Below are positions 8,562 through 16,203 of a stretch of DNA of 64,000 nucleotides, one piece after another. The stretch comes from Agromyces sp. CF514 (GTDB lineage: Bacteria; Actinomycetota; Actinomycetes; Actinomycetales; Microbacteriaceae). Positions within the stretch are counted from its first letter, which is position 1. Each line of letters opens with the position of its first letter. Location: assembly GCF_900113185.1 (NCBI RefSeq), contig NZ_FOZD01000002.1, positions 682,001 to 746,000 on the forward strand, given 5' to 3'. Position numbers and translations under genes: made by a program. The notes under the pieces are model-generated. The model was not told where the DNA came from. It ran no database searches and saw only the letters and a program-made list of their open reading frames with translations.

Positions 8562-8608
8562 CGTCAACCGTAATTGACGATGCGCGCGTTCGTCAACTCT
8601 CGTTGACG
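8562..8608 (-). promoter_or_regulatory. Promoter of the small HTH gene with two CGTCAA-N6-TTGACG operators
   Basis: Reading leftward: -35 TTGACG (8591-8596), an 18-base spacer, -10 TACGGT (8567-8572), then 7 bases to ATG 8559. The palindrome CGTCAA-N6-TTGACG occurs at 8562-8579, over the -10 box, and again at 8591-8608, over the -35 box; centres are 29 bases apart, nearly three helical turns. The upstream copy overlaps the stop codon of psuK. Both are perfect in the arms. This strongly suggests cooperative repression by a dimer. Confidence 0.75.
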
Positions 8609-9528
8609 CGAAGGTCGCCCGTCGCGTGCGCGCCCGGATTCCGAAGCACGGATGCCGCGGCGCGATGCCCGGCGAGCGCGGCCGCCGCGGCATCCGCACC
8701 GCGCAGCATCGCCGCGAGGAACCCGGCCGCGAACGCATCGCCCGCACCCGTGAGGTCGCGGATGCCGGTCACCGGCTCGACGTCGATCCGAGCCGCGAGG
8801 CGCCCGCCGACGATCACGTCGGTGGGCAGCGCGCCGTGCTTCACCACGACGGTCGGGGCGACGGATGCCGCGGCGGGCCCGCCGCCCGTCAGCCCGAGCA
8901 GCTCGGCCTCGCCCTCGTTGGCGAAGAGCACGTCTGGCCGGATGCCGCCGATGAGCTCGAGCGCGAAGCCGACGCCGAGCCCCTCGAGCAGGCCGGTCGA
9001 CGAGGCGTCGACCGAGACGGCCCCACCGCCCGCATGCGCGAGCGCCGCGAGTCGCGCGAGCTCGCCGCGCATGGGCTCGCGCTCGAACCCGTAGGCGGGC
9101 AGGTGCAGCCAGGCGACCCCGTCGAGCCACGCGGGGTCGACGTCGGCGAGCTCGGCCGAGGCGCCGCGATCCGGGTACATCGTGCGTTCGCCGTCGACGT
9201 CGACGAGCAGGACGACCGTGCCGGTGCGGCCCGCCCGTTGCACGCGCACGTCGACCCCGCTCGCGACGAGGGCGGCCTCGAGCGCGTCGCCCGCGGCATC
9301 CGCACCGACCCTGCCGACGAACCGGGTCGGCACGAGTGCGGCCGCGAGGGCGGCGACGTTCGCCGCGCTGCCGCCGCGCGCCCGGTGCACGCGGGCTGCG
9401 GTGTCGGTCGCGTGGTGCACGGGCTCGCTCGCCCACACGACGATGTCCTCGACGAGGTCGCCCGCGACGGCGAGCACGCGGCGGTCCGATCCGGCGGCCC
9501 GCTCCGCTGCCAGATCGCGGGCCGTCAC
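8593..9528 (-). CDS. psuK: PfkB-family carbohydrate kinase, probable pseudouridine kinase
   Basis: The ribokinase/PfkB fold is shown by the N-terminal glycine motif RARGGSAANVAALAA and the C-terminal ATP/anion-hole motif DLTGAGDAFAAGFLAAM with its catalytic Asp. The gene follows psuG by 4 bases in the same operon, so the likely reaction is phosphorylation of pseudouridine to pseudouridine 5'-phosphate, the substrate of PsuG. I place the start at GTG 9528 because GATGAGG precedes it and it avoids overlap with psuG; an ATG at 9564 in frame would overlap psuG by 32 bases. Ribokinase or another sugar kinase is possible from sequence alone. Confidence 0.85.
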   Translation of the reverse strand: MTARDLAAERAAGSDRRVLAVAGDLVEDIVVWASEPVHHATDTAARVHRARGGSAANVAALAAALVPTRFVGRVGADAAGDALEAALVASGVDVRVQRAGRTGTVVLLVDVDGERTMYPDRGASAELADVDPAWLDGVAWLHLPAYGFEREPMRGELARLAALAHAGGGAVSVDASSTGLLEGLGVGFALELIGGIRPDVLFANEGEAELLGLTGGGPAAASVAPTVVVKHGALPTDVIVGGRLAARIDVEPVTGIRDLTGAGDAFAAGFLAAMLRGADAAAAALAGHRAAASVLRNPGAHATGDLRVNES

Positions 9529-9532
9529 GGCC

Positions 9533-10450
9533 TCATCCGGCGACGGCACGTGCGATCTCCGCACCGAGCGCGACGTTGCCCCGGTACACCTCGAGGTTCA
9601 CCTCGAGGCTCGCGCCCCCGGTCGCACGCTGCACGTGGTCGAGCAGGAACGGCGTCGTGTCGTGCCCCGTGATGCCCTGGGCGGATGCCGCGGCCAACCC
9701 CTCGGCGAGGGCCCGATCGTGCAGCTCGGGGTCGAGCTGCTTCGCCGCGTCCACCGGGTTGGCCACGAGCACGGCCTGCGGCAATCCGAGTTCGTCGCGT
9801 GCGAGCGCCAGGGCGGCGGCATCCGACGGGCTCTCGACGCGGTAGTCGAGCGCGAAGCCCGAGTCGGTCACGGTGAAGGCCGGGAACCGATCGGTCCGGT
9901 AGCCCACCACCGGGATGTTCAACGTCTCGAGGCGCTCGAGCGTCGCGCCGATGTCGAGGATCGACTTGACGCCCGCGCTCACGAGCGTGATGGGCGTCGT
10001 GGCGAGCGTGCCGAGGTCGGCCGACTCGTCGAACGTCTCGCTCGCGCCGCGATGCACGCCGCCGAGCCCGCCCGTCGACATCACGCGGATGCCGGCGCGG
10101 TGCGCGAGCCAGGCCGTCGCCGCGACGGTCGTGCCGGCGTCGAGCCGCTTCGCCCGGGCGATCGGCAGGTCGCGCAGGCTCGCCTTCACGACCGTCTCCG
10201 ACGTGCACAACCGTTCGATCTCGGCGGGGGAGAGCCCGACCACCGGGGTGCCGTCGACCACGCCGATCGTGGCAGGCGTCACGCCGAGCTCGCGCACCTG
10301 CACCTCCGACGCGAGCCCGACCTCGAGGTTGCGCGGGCTCGGCAGCCCGTGGGTGAGGATCGTCGACTCGAGCGCGAGCACCGGCCGGCCGGCCGCGAGC
10401 GCGTCGCGGACCTCGTCGCCGATGCGGATGCCGGGGGCGGGTGCCTGCAT
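9533..10450 (-). CDS. psuG: Pseudouridine-5'-phosphate glycosidase
   Basis: The family is recognised from ALESTILTHGLPSP near the N-terminus, the catalytic Lys region VVKASLRDLPIARAKRLDAG, the VMSTGGLGGVHRGA glycine-rich motif and VSAGVKSILDIGATLERLE. The enzyme cleaves the C-C glycosidic bond of pseudouridine 5'-phosphate to uracil and ribose 5-phosphate, using a Lys as Schiff base. About 305 residues, the family length. The start is set at ATG 10450 because TACGAT lies exactly 7 bases upstream (leaderless pattern); that box overlaps the alternative ATG at 10459. Coupled to psuK downstream, it makes a complete pseudouridine breakdown module. Confidence 0.93.
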   Translation of the reverse strand: MQAPAPGIRIGDEVRDALAAGRPVLALESTILTHGLPSPRNLEVGLASEVQVRELGVTPATIGVVDGTPVVGLSPAEIERLCTSETVVKASLRDLPIARAKRLDAGTTVAATAWLAHRAGIRVMSTGGLGGVHRGASETFDESADLGTLATTPITLVSAGVKSILDIGATLERLETLNIPVVGYRTDRFPAFTVTDSGFALDYRVESPSDAAALALARDELGLPQAVLVANPVDAAKQLDPELHDRALAEGLAAASAQGITGHDTTPFLLDHVQRATGGASLEVNLEVYRGNVALGAEIARAVAG

Positions 10451-10457
10451 GAGCGTC

Positions 10458-10463
10458 ATCGTA
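10458..10463 (-). promoter_or_regulatory. -10 box TACGAT of a leaderless psuG transcript
   Basis: TACGAT on the minus strand ends 7 bases before ATG 10450 and no ribosome binding site is present. The same spacing recurs at a dozen other genes in the window, which supports it here and favours ATG 10450 over 10459. Confidence 0.5.
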
Positions 10464-10554
10464 GGGCTCGGCGTCCTGCCCGGGGCCGGACGGCCCGCCG
10501 TGCGGCGTGTTTCCGCGTGTGACGCGGCCACGCGACATCCGGAGGTCGCGAGCG

Positions 10555-10560
10555 TATCGT
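10555..10560 (+). promoter_or_regulatory. -10 box TATCGT before the gene at 10594
   Basis: TATCGT lies 33 bases before the ATG, which is itself preceded by GAGGAGCCCTC. The predicted transcript would have a short leader carrying that ribosome binding site. Confidence 0.4.
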
Positions 10561-10593
10561 CGCCTGCACCGCATCGAACCCCGAGGAGCCCTC

Positions 10594-10947
10594 ATGTCGC
10601 ACCGCGAGCCGCACGCCGCCACCACGCCCCGCACGGGCGAGGTCTCGGTCATGCGCGGCTGCGTGCACGCCGAGGAGTGCTCGAGCGATCGCCCAGGACA
10701 CGGCATCAACGCCGTGCAGGCCCGCCTCGCGGCGGCGACCGCGAGCAAGTGGGTCGACGCGATCGTGACCTCGGTCGACGCGACGACCGGGTTCGCCTGG
10801 CTCGCGACGCTCGACGGCGGCATCCGCCGCGTCTGGCATCACGAGGCGTTCGCGGGCGCGCTCGCAACCGGCGACCCGATCGCGCTGCACGGCCTGTACG
10901 GCGTGCTCGTCGCGGGCGAGCAGCGCTTCAGCGTCGCCGACGCCTGA
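10594..10947 (+). CDS. Unrecognised small protein (117 aa)
   Basis: I do not recognise the family. The N-terminal 30 residues are polar with two Cys (GCVHAEEC), then INAVQARLAAATASKWVDAI looks helical and the remainder (AIVTSVDATTGFAWLATLDGGIRRVWHHEAF...GDPIALHGLYGVLVAGEQRFSV) alternates like a small beta barrel. The beta part resembles domains that hold a regulatory or binding surface rather than an enzyme. ATG 10594 is chosen for GAGGAG upstream; the longer frame lacks one. It converges on the copper-protein gene, and the spacer between them carries CTCGCCGATTCC twice. Confidence 0.7.
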   Translation: MSHREPHAATTPRTGEVSVMRGCVHAEECSSDRPGHGINAVQARLAAATASKWVDAIVTSVDATTGFAWLATLDGGIRRVWHHEAFAGALATGDPIALHGLYGVLVAGEQRFSVADA

Positions 10948-11005
10948 CCTCTCGCCGATTCCTGACCCCTCGCCGATTCCGCCTCGCGACACGGGCCGGG
11001 CGAAC

Positions 11006-11431
11006 TCACGCCATCGGCATGGCCTCGCTCATCATGCCCATCATCTTCTCCATCGACATGACGACCTGATCGCAGGCCATCGCGCACATGCGGCAGTGCT
11101 CGCTCATCTCGGCGTGCATCATGCACTCGGCCGAGCAGGCGCGCGCCATCATCGCGGTCGACTGCATCATCGACATCATCACGCCCATGTCCCAGCCGTG
11201 CATGCGCAGCATCATCTTCATCATGGTGTCGCACATGTCGGCGCAGTTCGCGCACATCGACGCGCAGCGGCCCATGCCCTCGGCCGCGTCGGCATCGCCG
11301 CACATGACGCACGCCTGCATGCACGCCGAGAGGGCCTCGAGACACTCCTGCATCATCATCGGATCCATGCCCTGCATGGGCATCTCCGACGACGACATCG
11401 CGCCCTTCATCATGTCCATCGTCATGTTCAT
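11006..11431 (-). CDS. Met/Cys-rich copper-storage-like four-helix bundle protein (141 aa)
   Basis: By my count 42 of 141 residues are Met and 13 are Cys. The Cys occur in helical spacings (CMQACVMC, CASMCANCADMC, CSAECMMHAEMSEHCRMCAMAC) seen in Csp-type proteins, which fill a four-helix bundle with Cys-bound Cu(I). Met doublets between the Cys (TMMKMM, VMMSMM, KMMGMM) add many thioether ligands. No signal peptide is visible, so it should be cytosolic like Csp3. The protein begins MNMTMDMMKGAM, and a start at the second Met is also possible; the ribosome binding site is weak. Role: sequestration of copper. No copper pump or CsoR lies next to it. Confidence 0.82.
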   Translation of the reverse strand: MNMTMDMMKGAMSSSEMPMQGMDPMMMQECLEALSACMQACVMCGDADAAEGMGRCASMCANCADMCDTMMKMMLRMHGWDMGVMMSMMQSTAMMARACSAECMMHAEMSEHCRMCAMACDQVVMSMEKMMGMMSEAMPMA

Positions 11432-11493
11432 CGCTGCACGCTCGCTTCCGGGCTTCGAGCGCCGGGGGATGGCGGCGGATGACTCGGCGGCCC

Positions 11494-11512
11494 TGTTACG
11501 TCATGTTACGTC
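11494..11512. promoter_or_regulatory. Direct repeat TGTTACGTC upstream of the copper-protein gene
   Basis: TGTTACGTC occurs at 11494-11502 and again at 11504-11512, spaced one helical turn apart, about 65 bases upstream of the start at 11431. Read leftward the repeats give GACGTAACATGACGTAACA, in which TAACAT may serve as a -10 box. A tandem activator or repressor site is plausible. Confidence 0.4.
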
Positions 11513-11588
11513 GGGCCGGTTCGGGCGTGAAGTCCCGTCCGTGACGTTCGTGTGAACGGTTCCTCACCTCGGCGCGGACGCACGCGCA

Positions 11589-11618
11589 GAGGGGCGGATG
11601 CCGCAGCATCCGCCCCTC
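11589..11618. terminator. Hairpin GAGGGGCGGATGC-CGCA-GCATCCGCCCCTC
   Basis: A perfect 13-base stem with a 4-base loop, 44 bases downstream of the MHS transporter stop (11662, leftward gene). With the palindrome at 11630-11649 it makes a double terminator. Confidence 0.7.
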
Positions 11619-11629
11619 CGTCGCGCATC

Positions 11630-11649
11630 ACGGATGCCGCGGCATCCGT
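11630..11649. terminator. Perfect 20-base palindrome ACGGATGCCGCGGCATCCGT
   Basis: A fully self-complementary copy of the window-wide decamer, 13 bases after the transporter stop codon. It is the clearest example of the decamer in inverted pairing. Confidence 0.65.
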
Positions 11650-11661
11650 TCGCCCGAAGCG

Positions 11662-13035
11662 CTACGCGTCGATGTCGACGTCCTTCGTCTCCTTCGAGAC
11701 GAGGAGCGCGATGAGGGTCAGCACGGCCATGACCGAGAGGTAGATGCCCACCCAGAACGGGCTGCCGTCGCCGGCCTGCCAGAGCGCCACCGCGATGAAG
11801 GGCGCGACTGCGGCGCCGAGGATCGACGACACGTTGTACGAGATGCCCGAACCCGTGTAGCGCACGTTCGTCGGGAACAGCTCGGGCAGCAGCGCGCCCA
11901 TGGGCCCGAACGTGAGGCCCATGAGCGAGAAGCCCACGACCAGCCAGACCATGACGCCCGCGAAGCCCGCGTCGAGCAGCGGCACCCAGGCCAGGCCGAA
12001 CACGATGATGCCGAGCGTGACCCAGATGAGCGTCTTGCGACGACCCCAGCGGTCGGCGAGCGGACCCGAGACCAGCGTGAACACGCCGAAGAAGAGCACG
12101 CCGCCGATGAGCATGAGCACGAACGTGCTGTACGAGTAGCCGAGGCCCGGGAGGGCGCCGTCGGCGGCCTCGACCGGCGCGCGGCCGTAGCTCAGCGAGA
12201 ACGTCGTCATCAGGTAGAAGAGCACGTAGGTGGCGAGCATGAAGAAGGTGCCGCGGATCAGCTGCTTCCAGTAGCTCTTGAACACCGTCGCGAGCGGCAG
12301 GCGCTTCAGCTTGCCCTGCGTGGACGCCTTCGTGAAGGCCGTCGACTCGACGAGGCGCAGGCGCACCCAGAGGCCGACGGCGACCATGACCACCGAGAAC
12401 AGGAACGGGATGCGCCAGCCCCAGTCGAGGAACGCCTGCGACGGCATCGACGGGTCGTCGGAGGGGAGCACGGCCGCGATGATCAGGAAGAGCCCGTTCG
12501 CGATGATGAAGCCGATCGGAGCACCCAGTTGCGGGAACGTGCCGTACCAGGCGCGCTTGCCCTTCGGGGCGTTCTCGGTCGCGACGAGCGCGGCGCCCGA
12601 CCACTCGCCGCCGAGCGCGAAGCCCTGCGCGATGCGGAGGATCACGAGCAGGAGCGGAGCGAGCCAGCCGACGAGCGCATAGGTCGGCAGCACGCCGATG
12701 AGGAACGTCGCGATGCCCATGGTGAGCAGCGCGCCGACGAGCGTCGCCTTGCGTCCGTGCTTGTCGCCGAGGTGGCCGAAGACGATGGCGCCGAGCGGGC
12801 GGGCGACCATGGCCGCGCCGAACACGGCGAACGAGGCGAGCAGCGCGGTCGTCGGGTCGCCGGTCGGGAAGAAGAGGTGCGGGAACACGAGCACCGCGGC
12901 CGTGGCGTAGACGTAGAAGTCGTAGAACTCGATCGTCGTGCCGATGAGGCTCGCGAGGATGACGCGACTGCGCGGATTCGCGGGGGTGGTCGGTGCTGCG
13001 GGGGATGCGGCCGTGGCCGCGGGTGTTGCTGGCAT
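11662..13035 (-). CDS. MFS transporter of the metabolite:H+ symporter (MHS) family (457 aa)
   Basis: Twelve hydrophobic segments and the MHS markers: IGTTIEFYDFYVYATAAVLV in the first helix, RPLGAIVFGHLGDKHGRK in the loop after helix 2, and GFALGGEWSGAALVATENAP after helix 4. ProP, ShiA and citrate/alpha-ketoglutarate carriers belong here, so the substrate is probably an organic acid, osmolyte or shikimate-like compound imported with protons; it cannot be fixed from sequence. The N-terminal 20 residues are Ala/Pro/Thr-rich. A GGAG lies 11 bases before ATG 13035. The gene stands alone, ended by the double palindrome at 11589-11649. Confidence 0.9.
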   Translation of the reverse strand: MPATPAATAASPAAPTTPANPRSRVILASLIGTTIEFYDFYVYATAAVLVFPHLFFPTGDPTTALLASFAVFGAAMVARPLGAIVFGHLGDKHGRKATLVGALLTMGIATFLIGVLPTYALVGWLAPLLLVILRIAQGFALGGEWSGAALVATENAPKGKRAWYGTFPQLGAPIGFIIANGLFLIIAAVLPSDDPSMPSQAFLDWGWRIPFLFSVVMVAVGLWVRLRLVESTAFTKASTQGKLKRLPLATVFKSYWKQLIRGTFFMLATYVLFYLMTTFSLSYGRAPVEAADGALPGLGYSYSTFVLMLIGGVLFFGVFTLVSGPLADRWGRRKTLIWVTLGIIVFGLAWVPLLDAGFAGVMVWLVVGFSLMGLTFGPMGALLPELFPTNVRYTGSGISYNVSSILGAAVAPFIAVALWQAGDGSPFWVGIYLSVMAVLTLIALLVSKETKDVDIDA

Positions 13036-13242
13036 TGCTGGCGAGACTCCAAACGATGATCGGGCGAGCCGAGCTCGCGCGATCGGTGATCGAACGCTGC
13101 GCCCCGAGGCGTGTCGGTCTGGCTGGGAACGGGGGCAGGCGGGGGAATCGTCGCTTGTGGCAACCGACCAACCCTACGTCGGGCCTGCTGCGGCGACCCC
13201 GCGAGCGCCGGCCCCCGTCGACGAGCGGCGTCGATGATGCGA

Positions 13243-13276
13243 CGAACGGTCGGATGCCGAGGCATCCGACCGTTCG
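13243..13276. terminator. Hairpin with 16-base perfect stem (decamer family)
   Basis: CGAACGGTCGGATGCC (13243-13258) and GGCATCCGACCGTTCG (13261-13276) pair completely with only GA between. It lies 34 bases after the stop of the leftward membrane gene (13311). Confidence 0.7.
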
Positions 13277-13310
13277 GTGGTCTGCGTGTGCGAGCTCGTG
13301 CTCGGGCGGG

Positions 13311-13664
13311 TCAGCGCCAGATGACGGCGAGCGCCGCGTTCAGCGCGGTCAGGATGCCGATCGCCCAGAACATCCAGCGCGGCACGGCCTCGTTTCGGCG
13401 CTGGCGGGCCGAGCCGATGCCGATGAAGGCGCCGATGATCACCAGCACGATGAGCTTCGTGCCGATCTTGGCGTAGTTGAGGTCGTACGAGATGCCCCAG
13501 GGTGCGGCGAGCGCGAGGCCCGCGACACCGGCGATGAGCAGGCCCCAGTTCATGAGGCGGGTCACGCCGTAGCGGCGGTTCACCGCCTCGACCGCCCAAG
13601 CACCGAACAGCAGTGCGAAGCCGATGAGGTGGATGAACACGACGATGTGGCGCAAGATCTCCAT
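13311..13664 (-). CDS. Small integral membrane protein (117 aa)
   Basis: Four hydrophobic segments are visible: HIVVFIHLIGFALLFGAWAV, WGLLIAGVAGLALAAPWGI, KLIVLVIIGAFIGIG and WMFWAIGILTALNAALAVIW. His and Arg residues sit near the membrane edges (LRHIVVFIHLIG), but no cofactor motif is certain. I know similar unannotated proteins in Actinobacteria without function. ATG 13664 lies 6 bases after TAGACT (13671-13676, minus strand), a leaderless pattern. The riboflavin operon ends 71 bases upstream, so read-through from ribH is possible. Confidence 0.75.
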   Translation of the reverse strand: MEILRHIVVFIHLIGFALLFGAWAVEAVNRRYGVTRLMNWGLLIAGVAGLALAAPWGISYDLNYAKIGTKLIVLVIIGAFIGIGSARQRRNEAVPRWMFWAIGILTALNAALAVIWR

Positions 13665-13670
13665 ATCGCG

Positions 13671-13676
13671 AGTCTA
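13671..13676 (-). promoter_or_regulatory. -10 box TAGACT, leaderless start at 13664
   Basis: TAGACT followed by CGCGAT and then ATG, with no ribosome binding site. It indicates an independent promoter for the small membrane protein downstream of the riboflavin operon. Confidence 0.5.
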
Positions 13677-13735
13677 GGTTCTACGGCTCGTCGAAGTCGA
13701 CCATCGAAGGATTGAGAAACGGCCCGGGCGGCGAC

Positions 13736-14206
13736 TCAGCCGCGAACGGCGCGCAGCGCCCGCGCGGTCGCGATGGCCGCCTCGGCCGCCTCGCGTCCCT
13801 TGTCCTCCTTCGAACCGGGCAGGCCGGCACGGTCGAGCCCCTGCTGCTCGTCGTCGAGGGTGAGCACGCCGAAGCCGACGGGCTTGCCCGTGTCGAGGGC
13901 GACGCGCGTGAGGCCGTCGGTCGCGGCCGCGGACACGTACTCGAAGTGCGGCGTGCCGCCGCGGATGATCACGCCGAGGGCGACGACCGCGTCGGCGCCG
14001 GCCTCGAGGGCCGCCTTCGACACGACGGGCAGCTCGAAGCTGCCGGGCACCCGCACGAGGGAGAACGACGCGCCGGCCGCCTCGAGGGTGCGCGTCGCGC
14101 CGGCGATGAGCGCGTCGGTGATCACGTCGTGCCAACTGCCCGCGACGATGACCACCTCGAGCCCGGTGCCGTCGACGTCGAGGGTGGGGGAGCCTGCTCC
14201 GCTCAT
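13736..14206 (-). CDS. ribH: 6,7-dimethyl-8-ribityllumazine synthase
   Basis: Condenses 5-amino-6-ribitylaminouracil with 3,4-dihydroxy-2-butanone 4-phosphate, the penultimate riboflavin step. Family motifs: [40 protein letters not shown], the phosphate-binding [17 protein letters not shown] and [21 protein letters not shown]. 156 residues, the normal length of subunits that form 60-mer or pentameric shells. ATG 14206 overlaps the ribBA stop by 4 bases (ATGA), so translation is coupled. Last gene of the FMN-riboswitch operon. Confidence 0.96.
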   Translation of the reverse strand: MSGAGSPTLDVDGTGLEVVIVAGSWHDVITDALIAGATRTLEAAGASFSLVRVPGSFELPVVSKAALEAGADAVVALGVIIRGGTPHFEYVSAAATDGLTRVALDTGKPVGFGVLTLDDEQQGLDRAGLPGSKEDKGREAAEAAIATARALRAVRG

Positions 14207-15507
14207 GATGCGTGTCCTTCCAGAAGGGCCTCAGCCGCGGCATCCGCGAGCTGGGCGTCGTCGATCGCGTGGCCCATGCGGCGACGCTTGGTCTCGAGGT
14301 AGCCGGTGTTGACCGCGCCGACGCCGACGACGAGCGGCAGCCGCTCGGTCACCCGGATGCCGTGGATCTCGAGCTGGCGCACCTTCTCGGGGTTGTTCGT
14401 CAGCAGCCGCACGCGTTCGATGCCGAGGTCGGCGAGGATCGCGCTCGCGGCGCGGTAGTCCCGCGCGTCGGCCGGCAGCCCCAGCGCCACGTTCGCGTCG
14501 AGCGTGTCGAGGCCGTCCTCCTGCAGGCGGTAGGCCCGCAGCTTGTTGATGAGGCCGATGCCGCGCCCCTCGTGCCCGCGCAGGTACACGACGACGCCGC
14601 CGTCGTGCTGGATCTCCTGCAGCGCGGCGTCGAGCTGCGGCCCGCACTCGCACTTGAGCGACCCGAAGGCCTCGCCGGTCAGGCACTCGGAGTGCACGCG
14701 CACGACGGCGCCCGCGGCATCCGTCGCCGGATCGCCGGCGATGAAGGCCACGTGGTCGGCGCCGGTCTCCTGGTCGCGGTAGGCGCGCACCCGGAAGTCG
14801 CCGTGCACGGTCGGCAGGCCGGTCTCGACCTCGAAGCTCACGGGCGAGGACTCGGGCACCGAGGTGAGCACGGGGCCGCCGGCCAGGTCCTGCCCGGCGT
14901 GCCAGGTCTGCAGCCACTCGATGAGCGCGGCGACGGTCGTGACGGGCAGGCCCTCGCTCGCGCCGAACTCGATGAGGCCGGGCAGGCGCATCATGTCGCC
15001 GTCGTCGGTGACGATCTCGCCGATGACGCCGACCGGCGAGAGCCCCGCCAGGCGCATGAGGTCGACGGCGGCCTCGGTGTGCCCGGCGCGCTCGCGCACG
15101 CCGCCCTCGACGGCGCGGAGGGGGATGACGTGCCCGGGGCGCACGAGACGGTCGGGCGTGGACTCGGGGTCGGCGAGCACGCGCAGCGTGTGCGCCCGGT
15201 CGCTCGCGCTGATGCCCGTCGACGTGCGGTCGGCCGCGTCGACCGAGATCGTGTAGGCCGTGCCGCGCAGGTCCTCGTTGCGCTCGACCATGAGGGGCAG
15301 CTCGAGCCGGTCGGCGTACGAGTTCGGCATCGGCGCGCAGAGGTAGCCGCTCGTGTGCCGCACCATCCAGGCGATCCACTCGCGCGTGGCGAACTCGGCG
15401 GCCATGATGGCGTCGCCCTCGTTCTCCCGGCCCTCGTCGTCGGCGACGATCACGGGCTTGCCGGCGCGCAGCGCCTCGAGCACCTCCGGCATGGTTGCGA
15501 GGCTCAT
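14203..15507 (-). CDS. ribBA: Bifunctional 3,4-dihydroxy-2-butanone-4-phosphate synthase / GTP cyclohydrolase II
   Basis: Residues 1 to about 205 are the RibB domain with the acidic motif [14 protein letters not shown] and [16 protein letters not shown]. The remainder is the RibA domain with the zinc-binding Cys motif [20 protein letters not shown] and the GHEGRGIGL catalytic loop. It therefore supplies both precursors of the pathway, from ribulose 5-phosphate and from GTP. ATG 15507 overlaps the ribE stop (ATGA) and has CGGAGGAACCCG upstream; the longer open frame is antisense extension. 434 residues, as expected for actinobacterial RibBA. Confidence 0.96.
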   Translation of the reverse strand: MSLATMPEVLEALRAGKPVIVADDEGRENEGDAIMAAEFATREWIAWMVRHTSGYLCAPMPNSYADRLELPLMVERNEDLRGTAYTISVDAADRTSTGISASDRAHTLRVLADPESTPDRLVRPGHVIPLRAVEGGVRERAGHTEAAVDLMRLAGLSPVGVIGEIVTDDGDMMRLPGLIEFGASEGLPVTTVAALIEWLQTWHAGQDLAGGPVLTSVPESSPVSFEVETGLPTVHGDFRVRAYRDQETGADHVAFIAGDPATDAAGAVVRVHSECLTGEAFGSLKCECGPQLDAALQEIQHDGGVVVYLRGHEGRGIGLINKLRAYRLQEDGLDTLDANVALGLPADARDYRAASAILADLGIERVRLLTNNPEKVRQLEIHGIRVTERLPLVVGVGAVNTGYLETKRRRMGHAIDDAQLADAAAEALLEGHAS

Positions 15508-16202
15508 CGGGTTCCTCCGATCGTGGCGGGCGAGGGTTCGGCGACGGGCGCCACGGCCGGCGCCGCGGGCGCCGCGAGCGACGACGGCAGCGATCGGTGC
15601 GCGTCGAGGCGCAGCATCCGCTCGACGTGCCGCGCGAGGATGTCGGTCTCGATGTTCACCCGGTCGCCGACGGCGAGTGCGCCGAGCGTCGTGGCCGTGA
15701 GCGTCTCGGGGATGAGCGACACCTCGAACCACGAGCCGTCGGGCTCGTCGCCGAGCGCGCTCACGGTGAGCGAGACGCCGTCGACCGCGATCGAGCCCTT
15801 GTCGACGACGAGGGCCGCGTGCGCGGCGTCGAGCGAGAAGCGGATGACCCGCCACGCGTCGCCGGGACGGATCTCGAGCACCTGCGCGGTGCCGTCGATG
15901 TGGCCCTGCACGATGTGGCCGCCGAGGCGGTCGCCCACGAGGGCGGCACGTTCGAGGTTGACCCGGCGGCCGACCTCGAACGTGTCGAGCGTCGACATCG
16001 CGAGCGTCTGGGCCATGACGTCGGCCGTGAACGACTCGTCGTCGAACGACACGACCGTGAGGCAGACGCCCGAGACCGAGATCGAGTCGCCGTGCTTGGC
16101 GCCCGTCACGGCCAGCGGGCCGCGCACGGTGATGCGCGCGGCGTCGGCCGTGTGCTCGACGCCGGTGACGGTGCCCAGGTCTTCGATGATTCCGGTGAAC
16201 AT
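15504..16202 (-). CDS. ribE: Riboflavin synthase, alpha chain
   Basis: Dismutates two 6,7-dimethyl-8-ribityllumazine molecules to riboflavin and the ribitylaminouracil precursor. The MFTGIIEDLGTVTGVEHTAD N-terminus is diagnostic, and the protein is a tandem of two lumazine-binding repeats (first to about 95 with SVSGVCLTVVSFDDESFTADV, second with AVDGVSLTVSALG and FEVSLIPETLTATTL). 232 residues, with an Ala/Pro-rich tail slightly longer than usual. One base separates its ATG from the ribD stop. Confidence 0.95.
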   Translation of the reverse strand: MFTGIIEDLGTVTGVEHTADAARITVRGPLAVTGAKHGDSISVSGVCLTVVSFDDESFTADVMAQTLAMSTLDTFEVGRRVNLERAALVGDRLGGHIVQGHIDGTAQVLEIRPGDAWRVIRFSLDAAHAALVVDKGSIAVDGVSLTVSALGDEPDGSWFEVSLIPETLTATTLGALAVGDRVNIETDILARHVERMLRLDAHRSLPSSLAAPAAPAVAPVAEPSPATIGGTR

Positions 16203-16203
16203 G

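Noticed and set aside
8650..8698. Palindromic decamer pair GGATGCCGCGG...CCGCGGCATCC considered as a terminator
   Set aside because: It lies inside the psuK coding region (Ala/Asp-rich C-terminal helix), so it is more likely the coding form of the decamer; counted only in the decamer finding.
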